Source: Winogradskyella epiphytica (GTDB lineage: Bacteria; Bacteroidota; Bacteroidia; Flavobacteriales; Flavobacteriaceae). Taken from it: a DNA stretch of 64,000 bases. Shown here piece after piece: positions 1-9,106 of the stretch. A program made the position numbers and the translations under genes. Positions within the stretch are counted from its first letter, which is position 1. Each line of letters starts with the position of its first letter. The notes beneath the pieces are model-generated. The model had not been told where the DNA came from and did not search any database. It saw nothing but the letters and a program-made list of their open reading frames with translations. Location: contig NZ_QJTD01000002.1 of the NCBI RefSeq assembly GCF_003217215.1, forward strand, positions 508,654 to 572,653, written 5' to 3'.

Positions 1-1
1 T

Positions 2-3000
2 GAACATGATGACATAAGAGAATCTTGTGGAAATGCTATGACAATTTTTAGAACATGGACAGTAACAGATAATTGTGGGAATTCTGTAAGTGGCACCCAA
101 ACTATAACCGTTTACGACAAGACAGCTCCTATATTATCAGTACCTGAAAATATTACTATCGAATGTAATGATAGTACAGATCCAATGAATACTGGTAACG
201 CAACGGCAACTGACAGTTGTGGTGCTGTTTCAATCTCATTTGAAGATTCAGCTGTTAGTACTTGTGGTAATACCGAAATTATTACTAGAACATGGACGGC
301 TACAGATGAATGTGGTAATACCACTTCTGCAGACCAAATTATAACTATACAAGATACAGTCGCTCCTATAATCAATGACTCAGCTGTAGAAAACATAACA
401 ATTGAATGTGGAGTAACACCAGATGGTACTCTTGAAAATTGGTTAAATAGCAACGCTGGAGCTACAGCACATGACACATGTGGTACTGTTTCTTGGACAA
501 ATGATTTTGGAGCTCAAACTGATCTCAATTGCGAAAACGGAGCAATCACCGTTACATTTACCGCAACTGATGAATGTGGAAATACAGCTTCAACAACAGC
601 ATCATATTCTATAATTGACACAGTTGCTCCAATAGTAACTGTACCTGCTGATATTACTATCGAGTGTAACGAATCAACAGATCCTTCCAATACAGGAATG
701 GCTCAAGCTACGGATGATTGTGCAACGCCAAATATCACCTATACTGATACAGAGACTTCGTCGTGTGGTAACGCAAAAACAATTATTAGAACTTGGACAG
801 CTATAGACGCCTGTGGAAATTCAGCTACTGCTGATCAAACCATTATAGTTCAAGATACAACACCACCAACTTTAATGGTTCCAAATGATGTATCTATTGA
901 ATGTGGTGCTAGTATTGAACCTTCTGAAACTGGACAAGCAACAGCGATTGACACATGTGGTGATGTAACAATTACTTTTGAAGATTCATCAATTACCACT
1001 TGTGGAAATGCCGAGTCAATCACAAGAACATGGACCGCTACTGATGCCTGTGGAAATTCAGTTTCTGCAGATCAAATTATCACTGCTGAAGATACCACTG
1101 CTCCTGTTCTTACAGTTCCTAATGCACAAACTGTAGAATGTGGTTCAAGTATTGACCCTATAGAAACAGGTATAGCTACCGCTACAGATACTTGTGGTGA
1201 TGTCACAATTACTTTCGAGGATTCAACGGTTACTGAGTGTGGAAATACAGAAACTATTACAAGAACTTGGACGGCAACCGATACTTGTGGGAATACTGTT
1301 TCTGCAAACCAGACTATCACAATTCAAGATACAACACCTCCTACTCTAACAGTGCCTAACTCACAAACTGTTGAATGTGGAGAGAGTATTGAGCCTTCTT
1401 TTACAGGTAACGCAACAGCAATTGATACGTGTGGTGATGTTACTATTACTTTTGAGGATTCAACGGTTACCGAGTGTGGAAATACAGAGATCATTACAAG
1501 GATTTGGACAGCAACGGATACATGTGGAAATACAGTTTCTGCAAACCAAACTATAACGGTTGCAGATACCACTCCTCCTTCTTTAACAATACCAAATGAA
1601 ATTATTGTTGAATGTGGAGAAAGCACTGAACCATCTGAAACTGGAGTTGCAACAGCGTTTGATACTTGTGGTGATACTTCAATTACTTATGAAGATGCAA
1701 CAGTGAGCGCTTGTGGAAATACTGAAACCATCACAAGAACATGGACAGCTGTTGACGCTTGCGGCAATACAGTAACCGCAAATCAAATCATCACAGTAAT
1801 AGATACAACTCCTCCAACATTCTCAGTTCCTTCGGATATTACTATAGAATGCGGAGAGGATCCAAGCGACTTAAGTATTACTGGAAACGTAACAGACGAA
1901 GCTGATAACTGTTCTACGGAATTAGAAGCTGTATTTACCGATAGTATAATGGAAGGAACTTGTCCTGGGACATCAGTAATTACACGTACATGGTCTTTAA
2001 CAGATGATTGTGACAATACAACTTCTTTTGTTCAAACTATTACAATTGAAGACACCACTGCACCATCTTTTAATGAAAATTTACCTGTGGACATTAATGT
2101 AGAATGTAATGATGTTCCTTCTGCTGAAGTTTTAACAGCAACTGATAACTGTAGTACTTCAGAAGTAGTTTTTGATGAGGAAATCATTAATGGAAGCTGC
2201 AATGGAGACTATATTATCCAACGCACCTGGACGGCGACTGATGAATGTGGTAATAATTCGGTGCACACACAACTAATTACAGTTGAAGACAATACGGCAC
2301 CAACCATCTTAACACCTTTAGAAGCAGAAATCACCGTTTTATGTGACGATATTCCTGAGGTACCAAACTTAGTTTTTGAGGATTCATGTTCAGATAATAT
2401 AGATGTTATATATAATGAAGAGTCTACTCAGACCACTGGATTTGAAGACTACAGTTTAATTAGAACCTGGACTGTTACAGATGACTGTGGTAATCAGGCC
2501 GTATTCACACAGACAATATTTGTTACAATGGCTAATGTAATTACGCCAACTAACGCAAACCGATGTGTATTAGATCCTGAGCTTGATTTATTTGAATTGT
2601 TGTCAGGTGATTATGATATGAATGGTACTTGGACTGTGACTTCAGGTGAAGTTTCACTTGACGGTAGCTTATTCAATCCTGCTACTGCTGAGGTTGGTGT
2701 TTACACATTCATGTATAATATTACGGAAGGAGCTTGTCCAACACAAGTCGAGGTAACTTTAACCTTAGATGATGATTGTGTCGTGTTAGCTTGTGGTGAG
2801 GATGATGTTGTAATTTCTAAAACCGTAACAGCTAATGGTGACGGATTCAATGACACTTTTGAGATCACTGGAATTGAAGATTGTGGTTTTGTTATCGAAC
2901 TTCAAATCTTCAACCGCTGGGGTGCTGAGATTTATAAATCTAACAATTATAAGAATGATTGGAATGGAGAAGCTCACCGTTCTTCTGTAGGAAGTTCTGG

Positions 3001-3094
3001 AAAAGTCCCAACCGGTACTTATTATTATATTATTAATTTAAGAAATAGTGGTTTAGCACCAATCGCTGGTCCTATCTACGTAGCAACAAATTAA
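2..3094 (+). CDS. HYR-like repeat adhesin with T9SS type B sorting domain (5' partial)
   Basis: The reading frame is open from base 2, and the residues before the first ATG (base 38) continue a repeat unit, so the gene starts outside the window. The visible 1030 residues carry about eleven HYR-like units of roughly 80 residues. Each ends in an R-T-W-T-x-T-D-x-C-G-N signature and most have four cysteines, which suggests disulfides in an extracellular stalk. The last ~90 residues form a gliding-motility-associated type B C-terminal domain (NGDGFND, FNRWG, PTGTYYY). By family knowledge such proteins are exported by the type IX system and need a SprF/PorP-like partner; one is encoded 10 nt downstream. 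A role as a SprB-like adhesin is inferred. Units around 1093-1806 are unusually alike. Confidence 0.9.
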   Translation, partial: EHDDIRESCGNAMTIFRTWTVTDNCGNSVSGTQTITVYDKTAPILSVPENITIECNDSTDPMNTGNATATDSCGAVSISFEDSAVSTCGNTEIITRTWTATDECGNTTSADQIITIQDTVAPIINDSAVENITIECGVTPDGTLENWLNSNAGATAHDTCGTVSWTNDFGAQTDLNCENGAITVTFTATDECGNTASTTASYSIIDTVAPIVTVPADITIECNESTDPSNTGMAQATDDCATPNITYTDTETSSCGNAKTIIRTWTAIDACGNSATADQTIIVQDTTPPTLMVPNDVSIECGASIEPSETGQATAIDTCGDVTITFEDSSITTCGNAESITRTWTATDACGNSVSADQIITAEDTTAPVLTVPNAQTVECGSSIDPIETGIATATDTCGDVTITFEDSTVTECGNTETITRTWTATDTCGNTVSANQTITIQDTTPPTLTVPNSQTVECGESIEPSFTGNATAIDTCGDVTITFEDSTVTECGNTEIITRIWTATDTCGNTVSANQTITVADTTPPSLTIPNEIIVECGESTEPSETGVATAFDTCGDTSITYEDATVSACGNTETITRTWTAVDACGNTVTANQIITVIDTTPPTFSVPSDITIECGEDPSDLSITGNVTDEADNCSTELEAVFTDSIMEGTCPGTSVITRTWSLTDDCDNTTSFVQTITIEDTTAPSFNENLPVDINVECNDVPSAEVLTATDNCSTSEVVFDEEIINGSCNGDYIIQRTWTATDECGNNSVHTQLITVEDNTAPTILTPLEAEITVLCDDIPEVPNLVFEDSCSDNIDVIYNEESTQTTGFEDYSLIRTWTVTDDCGNQAVFTQTIFVTMANVITPTNANRCVLDPELDLFELLSGDYDMNGTWTVTSGEVSLDGSLFNPATAEVGVYTFMYNITEGACPTQVEVTLTLDDDCVVLACGEDDVVISKTVTANGDGFNDTFEITGIEDCGFVIELQIFNRWGAEIYKSNNYKNDWNGEAHRSSVGSSGKVPTGTYYYIINLRNSGLAPIAGPIYVATN

Positions 3095-3104
3095 AACTTG
3101 ACCT

Positions 3105-4040
3105 ATGAAGTTATCAAAATTTATAACTATTGCTATACTCTTTATGAGTGTTTCTACTGCTTTCGCACAGCAGTTACCACAATTCACGCAATACATGTTT
3201 AACACCATTTCTATTAATCCTGCATACGCCGGAAGTAGAGAAACATTAAGTATTGTAGGTTTACATCGAAGCCAATGGGTTGGATTAGAAGGTGGACCAG
3301 AAACGCAAACATTGTCTGTCCATACACCATTAAGAAATGAAAATATGGGCTTAGGAATTTCATTTATTAATGACAAATTAGGGTATGAAAATTTCTCATA
3401 TCTCTATGCTGATTATTCTTATACCATTAAGGTAGATGAAACCACAAAACTAGCTTTCGGTTTAAAAGGAGGGTTTACACATTACACTTTAGATGAAGAC
3501 TTATTAAATGATCCGTCTGTAGTAAATGACCCATTTTTTAACGATGTTTCAAATCGTTGGAGCCCAAATGTTGGTGCAGGACTTTATTTACATTCTAATC
3601 GTTGGTATGTTGGACTTTCAACACCAAGAATATTAAATACAGATTATAATAAAGGTCGCAATGGTAGTGTAGACTATGTTGCTTTAGAAAGAATTAGTTA
3701 CTATGTAACCGGTGGGTATGTATTCGATTTGAGTGAAACAACAAAATTAAAACCATCAGTATTACTTAAGGCAACAAACGGTGCTCCTTTATCATTTGAT
3801 GCATCTGCTAATTTTCTATTCAATGAAAAATTTTGGATTGGAGGAGCGTATAGAGTTAATCAACATGCAGCCGCAATTGGTGGTATTGCCGACTTCCAAG
3901 TATCTAAGCAACTCAGAGTTGGTTATGCCTACGAATATCCGCTATCGGATATAAGACCTTACACCAGTGGTACTCATGAAGTATTACTCATGTTTGAAGT
4001 TTTTAAAAGTAAACGAATTAAATCGCCAAGATATTTCTAA
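3105..4040 (+). CDS. PorP/SprF family type IX secretion outer-membrane protein
   Basis: A 311-residue protein with a type I signal peptide (about residues 1-21, ending AFA|QQ) followed by the family N-terminal signature QFTQYMFNTISINPAYAGS. The remainder looks like alternating beta strands of an outer-membrane barrel. PorP/SprF proteins work with the T9SS; in Flavobacterium SprF is required for surface delivery of the type B protein SprB. Here the gene follows a type B domain protein by 10 nt and precedes a PorE-like gene by 14 nt, so it is probably the dedicated partner of the upstream adhesin and part of one operon. Family is firm; the exact client is inferred from position. Confidence 0.93.
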   Translation: MKLSKFITIAILFMSVSTAFAQQLPQFTQYMFNTISINPAYAGSRETLSIVGLHRSQWVGLEGGPETQTLSVHTPLRNENMGLGISFINDKLGYENFSYLYADYSYTIKVDETTKLAFGLKGGFTHYTLDEDLLNDPSVVNDPFFNDVSNRWSPNVGAGLYLHSNRWYVGLSTPRILNTDYNKGRNGSVDYVALERISYYVTGGYVFDLSETTKLKPSVLLKATNGAPLSFDASANFLFNEKFWIGGAYRVNQHAAAIGGIADFQVSKQLRVGYAYEYPLSDIRPYTSGTHEVLLMFEVFKSKRIKSPRYF

Positions 4041-4054
4041 AACAGCAGCGCATT

Positions 4055-5974
4055 ATGAAAATCAAATTTATAACATTCATATTATTATTAAGCAGTTCGT
4101 TGTCTTATTCACAAACGAAATTGGCTGACAAATTTTTCGAAAATTACGGCTATGTAAAAGCAATAGAATTATATGAGAAAGCCGTAGAAAATGGTGATAA
4201 AAGTGCACATGTCCTTACTCGATTAGGTGACGCATATTATAATAATTCGATATCTGACAAAGCTGTTTATTGGTACGGTGAAGCTTTAAAAGAACATAAG
4301 AACATTGAGGCAGAATATATCTATAAATATATTCAATCTTTGAGAAGTATTGGTAACTATGAAGAAGCTGATAAATGGTTTAAAGAATTAAGTGATGCTC
4401 AAAAAGGTGATAGCAGACTCAAGGGGTACAACCCTGATGAAGTGGACCTATTAGAAAAGTTCACATCAAAGAACGACGGTATCGTTGTGACACTTGAGAA
4501 TGTACCATTTAATACAGAGAATTCAGATTTTGGAGGTTATGTTAGTAATAATATCCTTTACTATGCTTCCGCGAAAGCCGACGATAAAAAATTATATAGT
4601 TGGAATAAAGAACCTTTTTTAGATCTATTCCAAGTTGAAATTATTGAAGAAGGTCCTAAAATGTCTTTTGGCTCTCCAACAGAACTTGCAAGCTATAAAG
4701 TGAATACTGATTATCATGAAGCCTCTGTTGCCATTACTAACGACGGTAAGACTTTATACTTTACAAGAGATAACGTGAATAAACGTAATAGATTGAATTA
4801 TGATAAAGAAGGTACAACACACCTTAAAATTTATAAAGCGATCTTAATTGATGGCCAGTGGACTGAAGCTACCGAATTACCATTTAACGATGATAAATTT
4901 TCTACGGGACATCCAGCCTTAAGTCCAGATAATACTACACTTTATTTTGTATCTGATCGTGAAGGTGGTATTGGACAAACGGACATCTATTCTGTTTCCA
5001 TAAATGAAGATGGCACTTATGGCACACCTGAAAATCTCGGGCCAGAAATTAACACAGAAGGGCGTGAAATGTTTCCATTTGTAAGTAAGGATAATACCCT
5101 ATACTTCTCGTCAGACGGCCATTTAAACCTAGGCTTACTTGATATTTTTAAGTCAGACATTTTAAAGTATGATGTTCCAGGTGCCGTTGAAAACTTAGGA
5201 ACACCATTTAACAGTGGATATGATGATTTTGCTTTTTACATTGATAATGTAACTGGTATTGGCTACTTCTCTTCTAATAGACCAGGTGGTAAAGGTGGCG
5301 ATGATATCTATGCTTTCAATATGAATGAATGTAGTCAAAAACTTAATGGTACAGCTAGAGAATTTAAAACAAACAACATACTAGCAGATGTGAAAGTTCA
5401 ACTAATTGATGTAACAGGGAAAGTCATTGAGGAAGTTGTCACTTTAGAAGATGGCTCATACACCTTTGATGTTGATTGTAACAAAACTTATACTATTGTT
5501 GGCACTAAACCTGATTATAAAGAGGATCAAAAATCTATTAAAACAACGGATGAAAATGAAAAAGCACATGTTGTTGATCTCCTTTTAACACCTTTAATTA
5601 AGGATAATCAAATTGTAATCAATCCAATATTCTTTGATTTCGATAAATGGAATATTAGAACTGATGCCCAATATGAATTAGAAAATATTGTTGATGTGAT
5701 GCGAAAACACCCTGATATGGTCATAAAAATTGAATCTCATACAGATAGTAGAGGTCGTGATAAATACAATTTAAAACTGTCCGATAGACGTGCGAAGTCT
5801 ACCAGGGATTACATCTTATCCCGAGGAATTCATCCAAGTAGAATTGAAAGTGCCTTAGGTTTTGGTGAAACACAACTCTTAAATAAATGCTCTAATGGCG
5901 TAAAATGCTCAGAAGAGGAACATCAACTTAATAGACGTTCGTACTTCTATATATTAGATCAAACAGAAAAATAG
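4055..5974 (+). CDS. PorE-like TPR / PD40 / OmpA envelope protein
   Basis: A 639-residue exported protein (signal peptide about 1-19, ending SYS|Q). Domain order: TPR-like helical repeats (about 20-125), PD40/WD40-like beta-propeller repeats with SPDNTTLYFVSDR and FSSNRPGGKGGDDIY signatures (about 150-430), a carboxypeptidase-regulatory-like domain (about 435-510), and an OmpA C-terminal peptidoglycan-binding domain (about 525-635) with ESHTDSRG. This order matches PorE of the T9SS, which links PorP-type proteins to peptidoglycan. Unlike PorE, which is described as a lipoprotein, no lipobox cysteine follows the signal. It is last in the cassette and is followed by a strong terminator. A role anchoring the upstream SprF/PorP-like barrel is inferred. 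Confidence 0.88.
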   Translation: MKIKFITFILLLSSSLSYSQTKLADKFFENYGYVKAIELYEKAVENGDKSAHVLTRLGDAYYNNSISDKAVYWYGEALKEHKNIEAEYIYKYIQSLRSIGNYEEADKWFKELSDAQKGDSRLKGYNPDEVDLLEKFTSKNDGIVVTLENVPFNTENSDFGGYVSNNILYYASAKADDKKLYSWNKEPFLDLFQVEIIEEGPKMSFGSPTELASYKVNTDYHEASVAITNDGKTLYFTRDNVNKRNRLNYDKEGTTHLKIYKAILIDGQWTEATELPFNDDKFSTGHPALSPDNTTLYFVSDREGGIGQTDIYSVSINEDGTYGTPENLGPEINTEGREMFPFVSKDNTLYFSSDGHLNLGLLDIFKSDILKYDVPGAVENLGTPFNSGYDDFAFYIDNVTGIGYFSSNRPGGKGGDDIYAFNMNECSQKLNGTAREFKTNNILADVKVQLIDVTGKVIEEVVTLEDGSYTFDVDCNKTYTIVGTKPDYKEDQKSIKTTDENEKAHVVDLLLTPLIKDNQIVINPIFFDFDKWNIRTDAQYELENIVDVMRKHPDMVIKIESHTDSRGRDKYNLKLSDRRAKSTRDYILSRGIHPSRIESALGFGETQLLNKCSNGVKCSEEEHQLNRRSYFYILDQTEK

Positions 5975-5997
5975 TTACCCTAACAACTTAAATAATA

Positions 5998-6033
5998 GAA
6001 AAAGCAAGCTCAAATTGAGCTTGCTTTTTTTTT
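5998..6033 (+). terminator. Intrinsic terminator of the adhesin cassette
   Basis: An 11-bp perfect stem (AAAGCAAGCTC / GAGCTTGCTTT) with a 5-nt loop runs into nine T residues, 24 nt after the stop of the OmpA-domain gene. It closes the three-gene plus-strand unit. Confidence 0.92.
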
Positions 6034-6373
6034 GGCTGTCTTATAAACTTTAGCTTCAGCTAATGTTATTTTCTTAGTCTTAATCTTAGTGCCATTGTTC
6101 TAAAATTCGAATACTAATATTTCCGATAATATATTGTTCATTATAACAATTTACCGACCTAATAAATACTCAAAACACCACAACTTAATCTTCGACCAAA
6201 TGTAATATTTTGACGCTGAACTTCAATAATTTTTCAAAATTCAGTGCATTTCATCGATTATTTGCGGTAATTACCGACAAACTACATGTTGTTTGTCGAT
6301 TTTAACATTTTATTAACATTCTGAGCCAATCGTACAGTTAATTTAGTAGTCCCAAACCTTATTAACCTACATT
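6034..6373. promoter_or_regulatory. 340-bp gene-free region with two palindromes
   Basis: AT-rich region between a terminator and the CAP lipoprotein gene. GGTAATTACC (6266-6275) is a perfect 10-bp palindrome, and immediately after it CGACAAAC (6275-6282) is mirrored by GTTTGTCG (6291-6298) around an ACATGT core. TTACCGAC occurs twice (near 6151 and at 6271). I see no good -33/-7 promoter pair. Dyads about 75-110 nt before the start codon could be operators, but this is inference. Confidence 0.4.
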
Positions 6374-6871
6374 ATGAGAATACCAAAGTCCCTCTTCTTA
6401 ATGGCTTTTGTTGCCGTTTTTAGTTTTACGTCCTGTACTAAGGATAATATTGAAGAAGTAGATACAAGTTCAATTGATCTGCTTGAAACACCTCCAGCCA
6501 AACAAATTGAAATTGAAATTATGGAGTTGATCAACGAATACAGAATTAACAAAGGTTTAAATCCATTATTAAATCATGACACTGTAAAAGCGGTCTCTCA
6601 TTCCCATACTGAATATATGATTGAAACTAATAGTGTTTCTCATGATAATTTCTTTATAAGAAAACAAACGTTGCAAGCTAATACTAGTGCTAGCATTGTA
6701 TCTGAAAATGTAGCTTATGGTTTTAACTCAGCAGAATCCGTAGTCAATGCCTGGCTAGCGAGTCCTAGTCATAAAGACAATATTGAAGGTGATTACTCCG
6801 ATTTTGAAATTTCAGCGGAGCAAAACACCAATGGTAAATGGTTTTTTACAAATATGTTTATCAAGCGTTAA
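6374..6871 (+). CDS. CAP (SCP/PR1-like) domain lipoprotein
   Basis: A 165-residue protein with a lipoprotein signal (hydrophobic segment then SFTSC, cysteine about residue 21). Residues about 45-162 form a CAP domain: helix with LINEYRINKGLNPL, histidines in SHSHTEYM and SHDNF, SENVAYG, and AWLASPSHKDNI typical of bacterial YkwD-like proteins. It is likely anchored in the cell envelope. The biochemical activity of bacterial CAP proteins is mostly unknown. It is a single-gene unit with palindromic DNA upstream and a convergent pdxH downstream. Family confident, function not. Confidence 0.9.
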   Translation: MRIPKSLFLMAFVAVFSFTSCTKDNIEEVDTSSIDLLETPPAKQIEIEIMELINEYRINKGLNPLLNHDTVKAVSHSHTEYMIETNSVSHDNFFIRKQTLQANTSASIVSENVAYGFNSAESVVNAWLASPSHKDNIEGDYSDFEISAEQNTNGKWFFTNMFIKR

Positions 6872-6960
6872 AAATACGTGTGAAATTCTGATTTTATAGC
6901 ATTCAATTTCTAACCATTTTAAGTGTAATTCATTTATATATATAAGGTCAACACTCTAAA

Positions 6961-7608
6961 TTAAGGAGCTAATCGTTCAATTCTCCAGTTATAATCTTCT
7001 TGTAACTGATATCTCACTCTATCATGAAGTCGATTTGGTCTGCCTTGCCAGAACTCCATCTCTACAGGCTTTACTATGTATCCTCCCCAATAATCTGGGC
7101 GTTCTATTTCCCGACCTTCAAACTCAGTTTCTAAAGCCTTTAATTTAGCCTCTAACTCCTCTCTATCCTTAATCACTTCACTTTGATTAGATACAATTGC
7201 ACCTAACTGACTCCCTCGAGGTCGAGACTCAAAATAACCATCGCTTAAATTCTTTGCAATTTTTTCGGCCTTACCCTTAATAATTATTTGTCGCTCTGCA
7301 GAATGCCAAAAAAAAGACAGGCAAATATTTGGATTAGCTTCAATTGCTCTACCCTTTTCACTTTTATAATTGGTGTAAAAAATGAATCCTTCATCCGTAT
7401 ACTTTTTTAAAAGTACCACCCTACTTCTAGGATAACCGTCTACTCCAATTGTTGAAACAGTCATAGCATTAGTTTCTTCTATATTGAAATGCGTATCCAC
7501 TTCCACAAACCAATTTCTAAACAACTCCATCGGATTATCTGGTACGTTACTTAAAAGCAACTCCCCTTTTTCATATGATTTCCTATAATCACTTAGGTCT
7601 GAATTCAT
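6961..7608 (-). CDS. pdxH: Pyridoxamine 5'-phosphate oxidase
   Basis: A 215-residue cytosolic FMN flavoprotein that oxidises pyridoxamine or pyridoxine 5'-phosphate to pyridoxal 5'-phosphate, the last step of vitamin B6 salvage and synthesis. Length is normal. Characteristic segments are present: SRVVLLKKYTDEGFIFYTNY and KGRAIEANP (FMN binding), WHSAERQIIIKG, RPRGSQLGA, and the C-terminal WQGRPNRLHDRVRY signature. It is transcribed alone, convergent with the CAP lipoprotein gene and divergent from the SpoIIAA-like gene at 7691. Confidence 0.97.
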   Translation of the reverse strand: MNSDLSDYRKSYEKGELLLSNVPDNPMELFRNWFVEVDTHFNIEETNAMTVSTIGVDGYPRSRVVLLKKYTDEGFIFYTNYKSEKGRAIEANPNICLSFFWHSAERQIIIKGKAEKIAKNLSDGYFESRPRGSQLGAIVSNQSEVIKDREELEAKLKALETEFEGREIERPDYWGGYIVKPVEMEFWQGRPNRLHDRVRYQLQEDYNWRIERLAP

Positions 7609-7690
7609 TAGCTATAATTTAAAATTTTTAATGTAAAATTATTTTTTCAATTGTTTTAATACTCATAAATTTAAGCAATAATAAACTTAA

Positions 7691-8122
7691 ATGAAATTTG
7701 AAGACAGTAAATATTCCGAAGAAATTCCTTACGTAAAAAAGGAATTTCCATTTGGAAATTTATACATAACAAAACAATTTATCCTATCGGAATTAAATGA
7801 AGGTGTGCATGTTGACCATCATATTGCGAGCGAACTAGTATCCCTATATTTAAAGAATTTACCTTCGGGAAGAAAGGTAGGCTATATTGCTAATCGACTT
7901 AATTCTTATTCTTTTGACCCTCAACTATGGGTAGAGTTTAACGACGAATATGATTTTCTAGTAGCCTGTGCCATTGTTTCTTATTCAAATTTCAGCTATC
8001 TCAGTGCTTCATTAGAAAAACAATTTTTTAGCAAAAGCTTAAAGCGTTGCAGAAGCTTAGAGGAAGCCATTGAGTGGATGCTCAATTTAAAAGAATTCAA
8101 AAAAGAGTTTAGTCAAAACTAA
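7691..8122 (+). CDS. Uncharacterised protein, possibly SpoIIAA/STAS-like
   Basis: A 143-residue cytosolic protein without signal peptide or membrane segment. The strand-helix alternation, an N-terminal FGNLYITKQFILSEL stretch and a C-terminal CRSLEEAIEWML helix resemble the SpoIIAA-like/STAS fold seen in small flavobacterial proteins; this is a fold impression, not a motif match. Its 3' end overlaps the 3' end of rnz on the other strand by 14 nt, so the two coding ends are interlocked. Another STAS-like gene lies just beyond rnz. Function unknown. Confidence 0.75.
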   Translation: MKFEDSKYSEEIPYVKKEFPFGNLYITKQFILSELNEGVHVDHHIASELVSLYLKNLPSGRKVGYIANRLNSYSFDPQLWVEFNDEYDFLVACAIVSYSNFSYLSASLEKQFFSKSLKRCRSLEEAIEWMLNLKEFKKEFSQN

Positions 8123-9017
8123 ATTCTTTACCATCTTTTGCCAATAGTACATTATCAAAAACAGTTTTAGCCTCCTGCTTAAATTGGTCATAACCGTTAT
8201 ACCTTGTTGAATAATGGCCCAATATTAACGTGCCTACATTGGCTTTTTTGGCAATTGTAGCAGCTTGTCGTGCGGTACTGTGTTTGGTTGGGATACAAAG
8301 TGCTTCATTTTTATCTAAGAAAGTAGACTCGTGATACAATACTGTACTATTTTTAATTATAGGTACAATGGCTTCATTATAAACTGTATCGCTACAAAAG
8401 GCATAGCTTTTAGCTGGTATGGCATCCTTAGTTACTTTTTCATTACTAATTAAAACACCATCTTCATTTTCAACATCGAAGCCTTGTTTTAGTTTTCGAA
8501 AATATGCTTTATTAATATTAGCTTCGGTAATCGCGTTGATATCTAATTTACGTTCATTTTCCTTTTCTTTAAATAAAAACCCATTGGTATAAATACGGTG
8601 CTTTAATGGAATTGTATATACTTCCACTTTATCATCTTCAAAAATCAGTTCTGACTCTTTAGATGACAACTCATGAAAAATTAGGGGATAATTGGTCCAA
8701 CTATCTGATAATTTCAATTGAAGAGTAATAACCTCTTTCAAACCTTTGGGTCCGTAAATATGAAGTTCTGTTTCTCGTGTTAAAAGCCTAAAGGTACTGA
8801 CTAGTCCCACCAGACCAAAGTAATGGTCACCGTGAAGATGAGAGATAAAAATATGCTTAATTCTAGCAAACTTTATCTTATTTCGTCTCAACTCCACCTG
8901 TGTTCCCTCACCACAATCTATTAAAAACATGTGATTTTTTATCTCTAAGACTTGTGATGTAGGATTGGTATTGGTACGGGGTGTTGCACTATGGCAACCT
9001 AATATGGTGAGTTTCAT
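8109..9017 (-). CDS. rnz: Ribonuclease Z
   Basis: A 302-residue metallo-beta-lactamase-fold endoribonuclease that removes 3' trailers from tRNA precursors. The zinc motif HLHGDHYFGL lies at about residues 62-71, with further ligands in CSDT (about 208) and the histidine of LGHYSTRY (about 268). The N-terminal LGCHSATPRTNTNPTSQ is typical of the family. Length matches bacterial RNase Z. It ends the minus-strand run from pyrR, separated from the STAS-like gene by 89 nt that contain a structured repeat. Confidence 0.97.
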   Translation of the reverse strand: MKLTILGCHSATPRTNTNPTSQVLEIKNHMFLIDCGEGTQVELRRNKIKFARIKHIFISHLHGDHYFGLVGLVSTFRLLTRETELHIYGPKGLKEVITLQLKLSDSWTNYPLIFHELSSKESELIFEDDKVEVYTIPLKHRIYTNGFLFKEKENERKLDINAITEANINKAYFRKLKQGFDVENEDGVLISNEKVTKDAIPAKSYAFCSDTVYNEAIVPIIKNSTVLYHESTFLDKNEALCIPTKHSTARQAATIAKKANVGTLILGHYSTRYNGYDQFKQEAKTVFDNVLLAKDGKEFSFD

Positions 9018-9041
9018 TATAACTTATCTTTAAAGCATGAC

Positions 9042-9091
9042 GTCGCTCGTTGTGTTATTAAAGATGAATCTTCAATTAAACAACCAGCGAC
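9042..9091. repeat. 50-bp nested inverted repeat before rnz
   Basis: GTCGCTCGTTGT (9042-9053) pairs with ACAACCAGCGAC (9080-9091), 11 of 12 positions, around a loop that contains a second small palindrome AAGAT-GA-ATCTT (9061-9072). It sits between the STAS-like gene and rnz and could fold in RNA from either strand. There is no U-tract, so it is not a standard terminator; it may be a REP-like element or a processing site. Confidence 0.5.
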
Positions 9092-9106
9092 AATCAGCTT
9101 AAGATT

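Noticed and set aside
1093..1806. CRISPR-like periodicity
   Set aside because: The repeats are about 240 bp, in frame and coding; there are no short repeats with unique spacers anywhere in the window.
112..2016. Several long minus-strand reading frames opposite the repeat protein gene
   Set aside because: They mirror the periodic codons of the HYR-like repeats, have no start context or family resemblance, and recur with the repeat period.
38..3094. ATG at 38 as the true start of the first gene
   Set aside because: The frame is open to base 2, and the preceding residues ESCGNA belong to the same repeat unit; there is no signal peptide at this ATG.
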